A stretch of 64,000 nt of DNA from Rhizobiaceae bacterium (GTDB taxonomy: Bacteria > Pseudomonadota > Alphaproteobacteria > Rhizobiales > Rhizobiaceae). The DNA lies in contig JAMLJA010000022.1 of NCBI GenBank assembly GCA_023953905.1, positions 1 through 64,000 on the forward strand. The letters are read 5' to 3'. The position numbers were made by a program, and so were the translations under genes. Below, piece after piece: positions 53,866-62,735 of the stretch (the first letter of the stretch is position 1; each line of letters begins with the position of its first letter). The notes below the pieces were generated by a model that saw nothing but the letters and a program-made list of their open reading frames with translations, did no database searches and had not been told where the DNA came from.

Positions 53866-54375
53866 CTATTCGCTTTCTCCCGCAAGGGCGGGCACCGATA
53901 CGCCGGCCAGTTCAGCTGCCAGAAGCCGCGCCGCGCCGGCGCGGGCGATACGCAGCATCAGCGCCTTTCGCGTCGAAGCCGACATCCTGTGTTCGGGCGC
54001 CTCCCGCAATATTTCAGCGCCATAGCCGTCCGACAGTATGAAGCCGCATTCAGCGGGAAAGATCTCGGCCGGCACATCCGGATGGGTTGCGAAGAAAAAT
54101 CGATCCGAGAAGAGCCGGTATTCCGGCCATTTGCGGTCCACCCTGAAATCCTCGATCGACGATTTTATCTCGATGATCCAGATGTCGCCACGGCTTGTCA
54201 GCGCCACGAGATCGGCGCGGCGCCCGCTGGCGAGCGAGATTTCCGGCAACACATGCGCGCCCATCGCGCTCAACAATCGTTGCACGCCGCGCCGCACGAC
54301 CATGGCGCGCTCCGATTGGCGACCATCTGCCAGGGGGTTCAGAGGTATGGGTGACACTATGGGCATGTCGCGCAT
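53866..54375 (-). CDS. mmcB: MmcB-type DNA repair protein
   Basis: 169 aa of the MmcB family, named in Caulobacter where it is SOS-induced and acts with error-prone repair. RRADLVALTSRGDIWIIEIKSS is a PD-(D/E)xK nuclease-like motif (D...E-x-K). The protein appears complete. An in-frame ATG nine bases in is an alternative start. It converges on actR with 12 bp between. An inverted GTTC-N7-GAAC lies 14 bp upstream. Confidence 0.82.
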   Translation of the reverse strand: MRDMPIVSPIPLNPLADGRQSERAMVVRRGVQRLLSAMGAHVLPEISLASGRRADLVALTSRGDIWIIEIKSSIEDFRVDRKWPEYRLFSDRFFFATHPDVPAEIFPAECGFILSDGYGAEILREAPEHRMSASTRKALMLRIARAGAARLLAAELAGVSVPALAGESE

Positions 54376-54388
54376 AATGCCCGATTCT

Positions 54389-54403
54389 GTTCACGGTTTG
54401 AAC
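54389..54403. promoter_or_regulatory. Inverted repeat upstream of mmcB
   Basis: GTTC-ACGGTTT-GAAC, 14 bp before the mmcB start. The known alphaproteobacterial LexA box is the direct repeat GTTC-N7-GTTC; this keeps spacing and one half but has the second half inverted. It may be a diverged LexA site or a different operator. Confidence 0.3.
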
Positions 54404-54414
54404 CGCTATCTCGG

Positions 54415-54813
54415 TCAGTCTTGCCCTTCAATGCCCGCGATGTCGTCAAGGATCGGACAATCGGGTCGGTCGTCACCATGACACGCATGGATCAGCTTCT
54501 GAAGCGTGCCGCGCATTGACTGCAACTCGCGGATCTTCTCCTCAATGGCTTCGACATGACTCACCGCGATCTGGCGCACATCGTGGCTGGCGCGGCTTCT
54601 GTCACGATAGAGCGCCATGAGTTGCCGGCATTCCTCGACAGAGAAGCCAAGACCCCTGGCGCGTCTGAGAAATGAAAGTCGGTGTATGTCGTCACTGTCG
54701 TAATCGCGATAGCCATTAGGCGCGCGTGTCGGGGAGATCAGTCCGATTTCTTCGTAATAGCGAATGGTCTTGGCCCGCAGACCGGAAGCTGCTGCCGCTT
54801 GTCCAACATTCAT
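54415..54813 (-). CDS. cueR: MerR-family copper-responsive regulator (CueR/HmrR)
   Basis: 132-aa MerR protein. The N-terminal helix-turn-helix (NVGQAAAASGLRAKTIRYYEEIGL) and dimerisation helix are complete. C111 and C119 in ACHGDDRPDCP are the two Cys that bind a monovalent metal in CueR-type sensors. CueR activates copper export genes from promoters with overlong spacers. No copper ATPase or oxidase gene is adjacent, so it acts on genes elsewhere. Confidence 0.9.
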   Translation of the reverse strand: MNVGQAAAASGLRAKTIRYYEEIGLISPTRAPNGYRDYDSDDIHRLSFLRRARGLGFSVEECRQLMALYRDRSRASHDVRQIAVSHVEAIEEKIRELQSMRGTLQKLIHACHGDDRPDCPILDDIAGIEGQD

Positions 54814-54908
54814 CGGCTTTCCCTGATACGTGATGTTGCCGCTCGACTGCCGCTTGCGCGGGAGTGCATGTGGCTAAAATGCCATAGACCCTGCTCCAAC
54901 ATAGATCG

Positions 54909-54926
54909 GCTCACGTCAATGTGAGC
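54909..54926. promoter_or_regulatory. Perfect inverted repeat in the cueR/ldt gap
   Basis: GCTCAC-N6-GTGAGC, 96 bp upstream of the cueR start and 101 bp upstream of the L,D-transpeptidase start. It could be an operator for either divergent gene or a small hairpin. It does not match a typical CueR site, which has an ACCTTCC-type arm. Confidence 0.4.
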
Positions 54927-55026
54927 GCAAGGTCTTGGCAAGAATTCCTGCACATCGCTAGAAAGAGGCCGAATTGAGGCTCGAATCGGGCGGAATCACG
55001 CCCGGGGGTATCGGTCAGGGGACTAA

Positions 55027-55647
55027 ATGAATCTGAGAACCGCTTTCGTCGGCGCCGGCCTTTTGCTGAGTGCTGCGCTCGCCGGGTGTACGTCGGATGG
55101 CACCTTCACCACCTTCACAAGCAGCTATGGCGCGAAGACCGATGCCGGCTACAGGCTGCCCGCGATTCCGATATCGAAGGTGCCGAGCAAGTACCACCGT
55201 CAGATCGTGCGCTTTGACACCAAAGAGAAACCCGGCACCATCATCGTCGATACAAGCGATAAGTTCCTCTACTACGTCATGGATAACGGCAAGGCGATGC
55301 GCTACGGCATCGGTGTCGGCCGTCAGGGCTTCGAGTGGAAGGGAACCTCGCGCATCGCCATGAAGCGCGAATGGCCCGTATGGACGCCGCCCGCCGCCAT
55401 GATCCGTCGCCAGCCAGAGCTCGCCAAGTGGCGCTCAGGTATGCCTGGCGGCCCGTCCAATGCCCTTGGCGCCCGCGCCATGTATCTCTTCAACAAGGGT
55501 GGGGACACCGGCTATCGCCTGCACGGCACTCCCGAATGGAACTCCATCGGCAAGGCCATGTCGTCCGGCTGCATCCGTATGATGAACCAGGATGTGATGG
55601 ACCTTTATAATCGTGCCGATGTCGGCGCGAAGGTGATTGTGAAGTAG
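55027..55647 (+). CDS. L,D-transpeptidase lipoprotein (YkuD domain)
   Basis: 206 aa. The signal peptide ends in lipobox LAGC (C21), so the protein is lipid-anchored. The YkuD domain covers about residues 75-206. Catalytic H166 (YRLHGTPEW) and C182 (SSGCIRM) are in the standard HGT...S-x-GC-R motif. Such enzymes form 3-3 peptidoglycan cross-links or attach outer-membrane proteins to the wall, common in Rhizobiales. It is monocistronic with a strong terminator behind it. Confidence 0.92.
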   Translation: MNLRTAFVGAGLLLSAALAGCTSDGTFTTFTSSYGAKTDAGYRLPAIPISKVPSKYHRQIVRFDTKEKPGTIIVDTSDKFLYYVMDNGKAMRYGIGVGRQGFEWKGTSRIAMKREWPVWTPPAAMIRRQPELAKWRSGMPGGPSNALGARAMYLFNKGGDTGYRLHGTPEWNSIGKAMSSGCIRMMNQDVMDLYNRADVGAKVIVK

Positions 55648-55693
55648 TTCAATTCGTCTGCGGACCGTCCAGGCAACACCACGACGTCGCAAC

Positions 55694-55722
55694 AAAAAAC
55701 CGGGCTCATGGCCCGGTTTTTT
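55694..55722. terminator. Bidirectional rho-independent terminator
   Basis: AAAAAACCGGGC-TCAT-GGCCCGGTTTTTT: a GC stem flanked by A6 and T6, so it can stop transcription from both sides. It lies between the L,D-transpeptidase and the convergent nfuA. Confidence 0.88.
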
Positions 55723-55753
55723 GTGTCTTGCGCATAAGTAGCAGTGCGCACGT

Positions 55754-56329
55754 CTAGGAGACGACCTGCTCCACATGCTGCACTTCTGGAACGAAGTGGC
55801 GGAGCAGGTTCTGAATTCCGTGCTTCAGCGTGGCCGTCGAAGATGGACAGCCGGAGCAGGCGCCCTTCATGTTGAGAAACACAGTTCCGTTCTCGAAACC
55901 CCGGAAGGTGATGTCGCCTCCGTCCTGTGCAACGGCTGGCCGAACCCGCGTGTCGAGGAGTTCCTTGATCGTCAGTACGATCTCTTCATCGGCCTTGTCG
56001 TAAAACTCGTCGGCTTCGTCGGAGGATTCGTCCGTGCTGGTCTGCGACGCCAGAACAGGCTGCCCCGACATGAAATGTTCCATGATGGTGCCGAGAATCG
56101 CAGGCTTGAGATGCTGCCATTCCGGGCCATCCTTGCTCACGGTAATGAAGTCATAGCCAAAAAAGACGCCTGTCACACCGGGAATGTCGAACAGCCGAGC
56201 CGCCAGAGGCGATGCGGTGCTGGCACTCTGGGCATCGCGGAATTCGGCAGTGCCCTCACGCAGTACCTCTTTGCCGGGAAGGAACTTTAGCGTGGCCGGA
56301 TTAGGGGTTGCTTCTGTCTGGATAAACAT
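55754..56329 (-). CDS. nfuA: Fe-S cluster carrier NfuA-type protein
   Basis: 191 aa. The N-terminal Nfu/Scaffold domain (FIQTEATPNPATLKFLPG) is followed by an acidic linker (about 105-120). The C-terminal NifU-like domain has the cluster motif CSGCPSS in MKGACSGCPSSTATLKHGI. It delivers 4Fe-4S clusters to target enzymes in the cytoplasm. The domain order matches rhizobial and mitochondrial NFU1. ATG 56329 has a GGAGGT site. Confidence 0.93.
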   Translation of the reverse strand: MFIQTEATPNPATLKFLPGKEVLREGTAEFRDAQSASTASPLAARLFDIPGVTGVFFGYDFITVSKDGPEWQHLKPAILGTIMEHFMSGQPVLASQTSTDESSDEADEFYDKADEEIVLTIKELLDTRVRPAVAQDGGDITFRGFENGTVFLNMKGACSGCPSSTATLKHGIQNLLRHFVPEVQHVEQVVS

Positions 56330-56464
56330 GGACGTACCTCCACCCGCAAGGACGGGCTGCTTCTTTGGAATAATTCTAAATAATGCCTTTCCCGTCCGAC
56401 ATCAAGTCGTGCCGGCAGGGTGAATCCCGGCGCCCGAGAGGCGGGACACTCGCTCAGAGGGCCT

Positions 56465-56956
56465 TCAGGCCAGGTTCTCGATATCCTCGTCGGTCAGTTC
56501 CTGTGGCACGACCGTCACGGGAATTGGAAATCCTGTGCCTTTGCCCGCCACGGAAGTCACAAGGGGGCCGGGTCCCTCCTTACCCATTCCCGCGGCGAGC
56601 ACAAGAATGGCGATATCCTGATCTTCCTCGATCAGCTTGTGAATCTCTTCGGCGGGCTTGCCCTCGCGCACGACCAGTTCCGGCTCGATGCCGAGACGCT
56701 CCCTGACGTCCCGAGCATAGCGATCCAGAGCCGCTTTTGCTGTAGCTGTCGCTTCCTCCCGCATAATCTTTTCCACACCCAGGAATTGTTGGAAGTCTCC
56801 GGGTTCGATCACGAAGAGCAAAACGAGAACGCCGCCTGTCGTTTTGGTGCGCCGCGACGCATAGGCGACGGCTCGTTCACACTCGGGGGTTTCATCAATA
56901 ATCGCGAGGAACTTGCGGCGATGGCCGGCTTCACGACTGAGGCGTTTGGAAACCAT
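56465..56956 (-). CDS. Universal stress protein (UspA family)
   Basis: 163 aa from ATG 56956; a longer open frame adds 44 residues with no family similarity. The Usp fold starts KFLAIIDETPECERAVAYASRR. It shows only a weak form of the ATP-binding loop near AAGMGKEGPGPLVTSVAGKG. It is probably cytoplasmic. It lies 144 bp downstream of trpS on the same strand, so co-transcription is possible. Its specific stress role is unknown. Confidence 0.85.
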   Translation of the reverse strand: MVSKRLSREAGHRRKFLAIIDETPECERAVAYASRRTKTTGGVLVLLFVIEPGDFQQFLGVEKIMREEATATAKAALDRYARDVRERLGIEPELVVREGKPAEEIHKLIEEDQDIAILVLAAGMGKEGPGPLVTSVAGKGTGFPIPVTVVPQELTDEDIENLA

Positions 56957-57100
56957 GGGCACGATATCCCGGTTGCTGGATGCGCGCACAATCTGCCATT
57001 TGGCGCGCTCCGCCGCAAGATTGACGCTGTGATGCAGGCTCTCAGGGTGAGGCGACCGGGATTTCCGACCACTTTGAGCCGCCGTCAAACGGTCCGTGAA

Positions 57101-58168
57101 TCAGTCCTGCAAGAGGCCGATAATATCGCGGACCGATCTCATGGTCGCCTCGGCCAGCGCTCCGGCACGTTGTCCACCGTCTTTCAACACGTTGTCCACA
57201 TAGGTCGTATCGGCCGAAATGCGGCGCATCTCACCCGCGATAGGCGCCAGTTTCTCGACAGCCAGATCAGCCAGCGCAGGCTTGAACACGGAAAACTGCT
57301 GTCCGCCATATTCCTTGAGCACCGCTTCCTTGGTCATCTCGGCAAGGCCTGCATAGATCCCGACTAGGTTCTCTGCCTCGGGACGATTCGCCAGTCCGTC
57401 GACTTCAGATGGAAGGGCGTCCGGATCGGTCTTGGCCTTCTTGATCTTCTTGGAAATCGTGTCGGCGTCGTCCGTCAGATTGATCCGCGACAGGTCCGAT
57501 GGATCTGATTTGGACATTTTCTTTGAACCATCGCGCAGCGACATGATCCGGGCGGCGGGTCCGCCAATCACTGGTTCGGTGATGGGGAAATAGCCGTGCA
57601 CTGTTTCGTCGCCGACCTGCATCTCGACGCCAAGGCCAAGCGCCTGGATGCGCGCGGAAAAATCATTGTTGAACTTCTGCGCAATGTCGCGGGTCAGCTC
57701 GAGGTGCTGTTTCTGGTCTTCCCCCACTGGCACGTGGGTAGCGCGATAGACGAGGATGTCGGCAGCCATGAGGCTTGGGTAGGCAAGAAGCCCGAGCGAC
57801 GCATTCTCGCGATCCTTGCCGGCCTTGTCCTTGAACTGCGTCATGCGGTTCATCCAACCGATGCGCGCGACGCAATTGAAGATCCATGCGAGTTCCGCAT
57901 GCTGCATGACCCGGCTCTGGTTGAAGACGATGTGCTTCTTCGGGTCGATGCCTGAGGCAAGGAAGGCGGCGGTGATTGAGCGCGTCTGCTCGTTCAAATC
58001 GTCATGCACCAGTTGCGCCGTCAAAGAGTGAAGATCGACCACGCAGTAGATGCAATCATTGTCTTCCTGAAGCGCGACGAACTTTTTGATCGCGCCGAGA
58101 TAGTTCCCGAGATGGAGATTGCCAGTGGGCTGTACACCCGAAAAGACGAGCTGCTTGAAACCGGACAT
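57101..58168 (-). CDS. trpS: Tryptophanyl-tRNA synthetase
   Basis: Class I aminoacyl-tRNA synthetase, 355 aa. The HIGH motif is PTGNLHLGNY and the KMSKS motif is KKMSKSDPSD. The start is ATG 58168, preceded by a GAGGAA site; the open frame extends upstream by 28 residues without homology. It charges tRNA-Trp in the cytoplasm. The function is firm. Confidence 0.96.
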   Translation of the reverse strand: MSGFKQLVFSGVQPTGNLHLGNYLGAIKKFVALQEDNDCIYCVVDLHSLTAQLVHDDLNEQTRSITAAFLASGIDPKKHIVFNQSRVMQHAELAWIFNCVARIGWMNRMTQFKDKAGKDRENASLGLLAYPSLMAADILVYRATHVPVGEDQKQHLELTRDIAQKFNNDFSARIQALGLGVEMQVGDETVHGYFPITEPVIGGPAARIMSLRDGSKKMSKSDPSDLSRINLTDDADTISKKIKKAKTDPDALPSEVDGLANRPEAENLVGIYAGLAEMTKEAVLKEYGGQQFSVFKPALADLAVEKLAPIAGEMRRISADTTYVDNVLKDGGQRAGALAEATMRSVRDIIGLLQD

Positions 58169-58392
58169 GTGTTCCTCGTGGCTTGTGGAGGGCCGTTTCG
58201 CGCGCGGCGAAATTCGAGACGGGCTTATGGACGAGGCGGTGCCCGGGATCAAGAGATGTTGAAGGCAATACAGAGGTCGACGGCAATTATCTAAAACTTT
58301 ACCAAACAGCCCGTTTCCTGTTTGTCACACGTGGTGGAAGGAACCTTTGAACGACGGGTGGCGTTGCTTTATCGAATTCAGGATCTGGACCA

Positions 58393-58593
58393 ATGGCTAA
58401 AGAACAGAGAGAGTCCCGCGAGAGGCTCGCCAAAGATATCAGACGGCAAATCGGCACGCAGGCGAATGCCACGTTTCTGAGGCGTTTGCCAGTCTTTGCG
58501 ATAAACGACGAATTGCCTGACGAACTGAACGCGCTTTTGGGCCAGTTGGACAAGGTCGAGCGCTCAGAGGGAAGAGATCGCAACCGGGCGTGA
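58393..58593 (+). CDS. Small protein of unknown function
   Basis: 66 aa, rich in Arg, Glu and Leu. The N-terminal half is charged (EQRESRERLAKDIRRQIG). The C-terminal part LPDELNALLGQLDKVE faintly recalls the tail of NepR anti-sigma factors, but the key NepR block is not convincing and no PhyR or EcfG gene is nearby. It lies alone between divergent trpS and the PfpI-like gene. The ribosome binding site is weak. It may be real because of its amphipathic, low-noise composition. Confidence 0.45.
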   Translation: MAKEQRESRERLAKDIRRQIGTQANATFLRRLPVFAINDELPDELNALLGQLDKVERSEGRDRNRA

Positions 58594-58678
58594 CCGGCGG
58601 CCTATGTCAGGGACCTGAAAGAATGGAGGGCGACAAGATCAATTGATTTGAAGTTCCGGTCGCCCCGAATTCTATAGC

Positions 58679-59302
58679 TTATTCAGCAGCCATCTTTGTA
58701 TCACGCATCTGTATCTGGCCGTGCCGGATTTCCGTGCCAAGCACCTGCAGGCAGTCCCGGATGAAATTTGACAGGCCGGGCCATCCCTTCGCTGAGACGA
58801 GATTTCCATCGACATGCGAGCCGGTTGGCGCCACATCGATGTAGGTTCCGCCCGCGAGCGTGACCTCCGGTTCGCAATACTGGAGTGCCGCGACTTCCCG
58901 CCCACGAACCACGCCTTCGACAGCGATTAGGATCTGGACGCCGTGGCAGATCGTGAAGATCGGCTTTCCAGTCTCGTGGAAATGACGCACCATCGCCTGC
59001 ACGCGTTTGTCGATGCGGATGTATTCCGGGCCCCGGCCGCCCGCGCAGTAGATGGCGTCATAATCTTCAACGCGTACTTCCGAGAACGTCTTGTTGACGT
59101 AATAGTCGTGCCCGAGCTTCTCCGTGTAGGTCTGGTTTCCCTCGAAATCATGCAGGGAGGTCTTGATCATCTCTCCTGCACTTTTGTCCGGGCACACGAC
59201 GTGGACGGTGTGACCCACCGCATGCATCGCCTGCTCGAAAACAAAAATCTCGTACTCTTCGCTGAACTCACCTGTCAGCATCAGGATCTTTTTGCCTGCC
59301 AT
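58679..59302 (-). CDS. DJ-1/PfpI-family protein
   Basis: 207 aa, full-length class I glutamine amidotransferase-like fold. The nucleophile elbow is TICHGVQIL with a conserved Cys; AIYCAGGRGPEYIR supplies the nearby binding loop. Members act as glyoxalases, deglycases or chaperones. ATG 59302 has a GGGAGGA site. It is monocistronic, 143 bp from the end of the sulfate operon. The exact activity is not assigned. Confidence 0.87.
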   Translation of the reverse strand: MAGKKILMLTGEFSEEYEIFVFEQAMHAVGHTVHVVCPDKSAGEMIKTSLHDFEGNQTYTEKLGHDYYVNKTFSEVRVEDYDAIYCAGGRGPEYIRIDKRVQAMVRHFHETGKPIFTICHGVQILIAVEGVVRGREVAALQYCEPEVTLAGGTYIDVAPTGSHVDGNLVSAKGWPGLSNFIRDCLQVLGTEIRHGQIQMRDTKMAAE

Positions 59303-59446
59303 TCATTCCTCCCGGATAGCGCCATCTCGTCGGAGATGCTGGCGCTACACTAGTGGCAGCGCCGGCGCGGGAAAAGAGGAAAAACGCGAATTGGTACGAC
59401 CAGTTTGGTGATTTGTTCTGACGATGTGCCTGACCGTCCGACCTGA

Positions 59447-60007
59447 TCAGGAAGCTCGGCGACGCCACGAGTAGGAGCCATCGGACCGTTCGGAACTCAC
59501 GCCCGGCTGGTAATAGAGCGGAATTCCACCGACCTGACCCGCTTCCAGCCTTTGCAGCAATACGGGATTCACAATCTCGAACTCGTCAAAGCCGACGCGA
59601 AGCATGAGCGGTAATTGGTCGACCAGAATCTGGCCCGTTGCACGCAACGCGCCACTGAAGTCGTACCGCTTGCGTAGCAGTTCCGCCTTGGAGTAGCTGC
59701 GACCATCATTGAAAGCCGGAAAGGCAAGCGCCACAAGCGCCAGCACATCGAGCCGTTCGATGATCTCCTGAAGATCCTCGCCAGGCTGCAACTCGACGCC
59801 GAGCTTTCGGTCGGCTGTGCGACACTCATCCCGCGACAGATCCAGAAACGCCTGAAGCGGCAAGATCAGTCCGCCCGACCCTGTGTCGGCCGCCTCAAAG
59901 CTTTCTGCACGGCGCCACCCATCCACTTGAAAACCCTGAGGGGTCCAGAGACGGGCAGATGGCGTTCCTGCAATTGGCGTGGGCATGGTCGTGGGTCCTG
60001 TGTTCAT
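59447..60007 (-). CDS. DUF934 family protein of the sulfate-assimilation operon
   Basis: 186 aa with the DUF934 core: LILPLQAFLDL near residue 50, then ERLDVLALVALAFPAFNDGRSYSKAELLR, then RATGQILVDQLPLMLRVGFDEFEI. The family is nearly always next to cysH/cysI in proteobacteria, and its biochemical role is unknown. It overlaps the cysH stop by 4 bp, so it is translated with it. It is the last gene of the operon. Confidence 0.88.
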   Translation of the reverse strand: MNTGPTTMPTPIAGTPSARLWTPQGFQVDGWRRAESFEAADTGSGGLILPLQAFLDLSRDECRTADRKLGVELQPGEDLQEIIERLDVLALVALAFPAFNDGRSYSKAELLRKRYDFSGALRATGQILVDQLPLMLRVGFDEFEIVNPVLLQRLEAGQVGGIPLYYQPGVSSERSDGSYSWRRRAS

Positions 60008-60732
60008 GTCACGTCGGGACGCGGAGCGTTCAAGGCGGCGTCAAGCCCGTTCAGATGTATGCCGCACTCTGTCTTGGTTCCCCCGGCCCAACGCCCGGCC
60101 CGGGCGTCCTCGCCAGGGCTGACAGCTCGGGTGCAGGGGAAGCATCCAATTGACAGATAGCCATAGGCGACCAGCGGATTTTCGCGGAGCTCGTGCCGCC
60201 GAAAATAGTCGCCGATCTCGGCGCCGGTCCATCGCGCCAGCGGATTGATGCGCAGGCGCGGTCCAACCGCCTCGAACACGGGGAGCGCGGCTCTTGTTGC
60301 CGCCTGAAAACGCTTGCGTCCCGTCATCCAGGCCCCGAAAGGTTCCAGGGCGCGTGCCATTGGTTCCACCTTGCGAACGGCGCAGCATGCATCCGTATCA
60401 CTCTCGTGCAGGTCGCCACGCGGGTCGAGTCGGACGAGAGCGTCAGGATCGGGAAGCATGACACGAATATCGGTCAGGCCAAGATCGGCCTGCAGCGCAT
60501 CGCGATAGTCCAGCGTCTCGCCAAAATGCTTGCCGGTATCGAGAAAGATGACGGGCAGGTTGCGATCGACCTCGGCGATCATGTGGAGCAGCACCGCCGC
60601 ATCCGCGCCGAAAGAAGACACGGCAGCAAGCCCGCCGGAAATTTCCTCGGCAAGTGCGACCTCGATGATCGCCTTCGGCGTCATATTTCCGAAGCGTTGT
60701 TCGAGGCTGTGGGCGTAGGCGGACTGGCTCAT
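60004..60732 (-). CDS. cysH: Adenylyl-sulfate reductase (thioredoxin), CysH, APS type
   Basis: 242 aa from ATG 60732. It reduces adenylyl sulfate to sulfite. DACCAVRKVEP and GCFPCTRAV give the four Cys of the 4Fe-4S cluster that marks APS rather than PAPS reductases. The catalytic Cys is in KTECGIH near the C-terminus. The P-loop-like VSSFGADAAVLLHM binds the nucleotide. It starts 8 bp after the cysI stop. The longer upstream open frame lies inside cysI and is rejected. Confidence 0.93.
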   Translation of the reverse strand: MSQSAYAHSLEQRFGNMTPKAIIEVALAEEISGGLAAVSSFGADAAVLLHMIAEVDRNLPVIFLDTGKHFGETLDYRDALQADLGLTDIRVMLPDPDALVRLDPRGDLHESDTDACCAVRKVEPMARALEPFGAWMTGRKRFQAATRAALPVFEAVGPRLRINPLARWTGAEIGDYFRRHELRENPLVAYGYLSIGCFPCTRAVSPGEDARAGRWAGGTKTECGIHLNGLDAALNAPRPDVT

Positions 60733-60739
60733 GGCGGCT

Positions 60740-62410
<1,671 letters not shown>

Positions 62411-62426
62411 GGCGTTCTCTTCAGAT

Positions 62427-62735
62427 TCAGCCGGGCCGACGAAAGTCGGCAGAGGCTTGCTTGCCCGGTTCTGTCAGATTGCTTGGTCCGTTGGCCCGGA
62501 TCCGCTCGCGCAGTCGGTTCGGCACGATTGCGCCCTCGATCCGCGACACGTCGATCAGATCGGCATCAACGACCTCATTGTTCGCGCAGGCGGCCTTTCC
62601 AATTGCCTCAAGGTTTGCGGTTTCGTCGGCGTTGCTCGCCAGCGAAACGCTCTCAAAGGCCTCCGACCATCCATGGTCAGCGCCATACCAGACCACTGCG
62701 CCATCGGTCAGCCGGTTTGCCGTGAGCACCTTCAT
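62427..62735 (-). CDS. DUF2849 family protein
   Basis: 102 aa, beginning MKVLTANRLTDGAVVWYG, the DUF2849 signature. It is found between cysG and cysI across Alphaproteobacteria; the function is unknown. It overlaps the cysG stop by ATGA and lies 16 bp before cysI, so it is clearly operonic. It is small, soluble and lacks a signal peptide. Confidence 0.87.
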   Translation of the reverse strand: MKVLTANRLTDGAVVWYGADHGWSEAFESVSLASNADETANLEAIGKAACANNEVVDADLIDVSRIEGAIVPNRLRERIRANGPSNLTEPGKQASADFRRPG

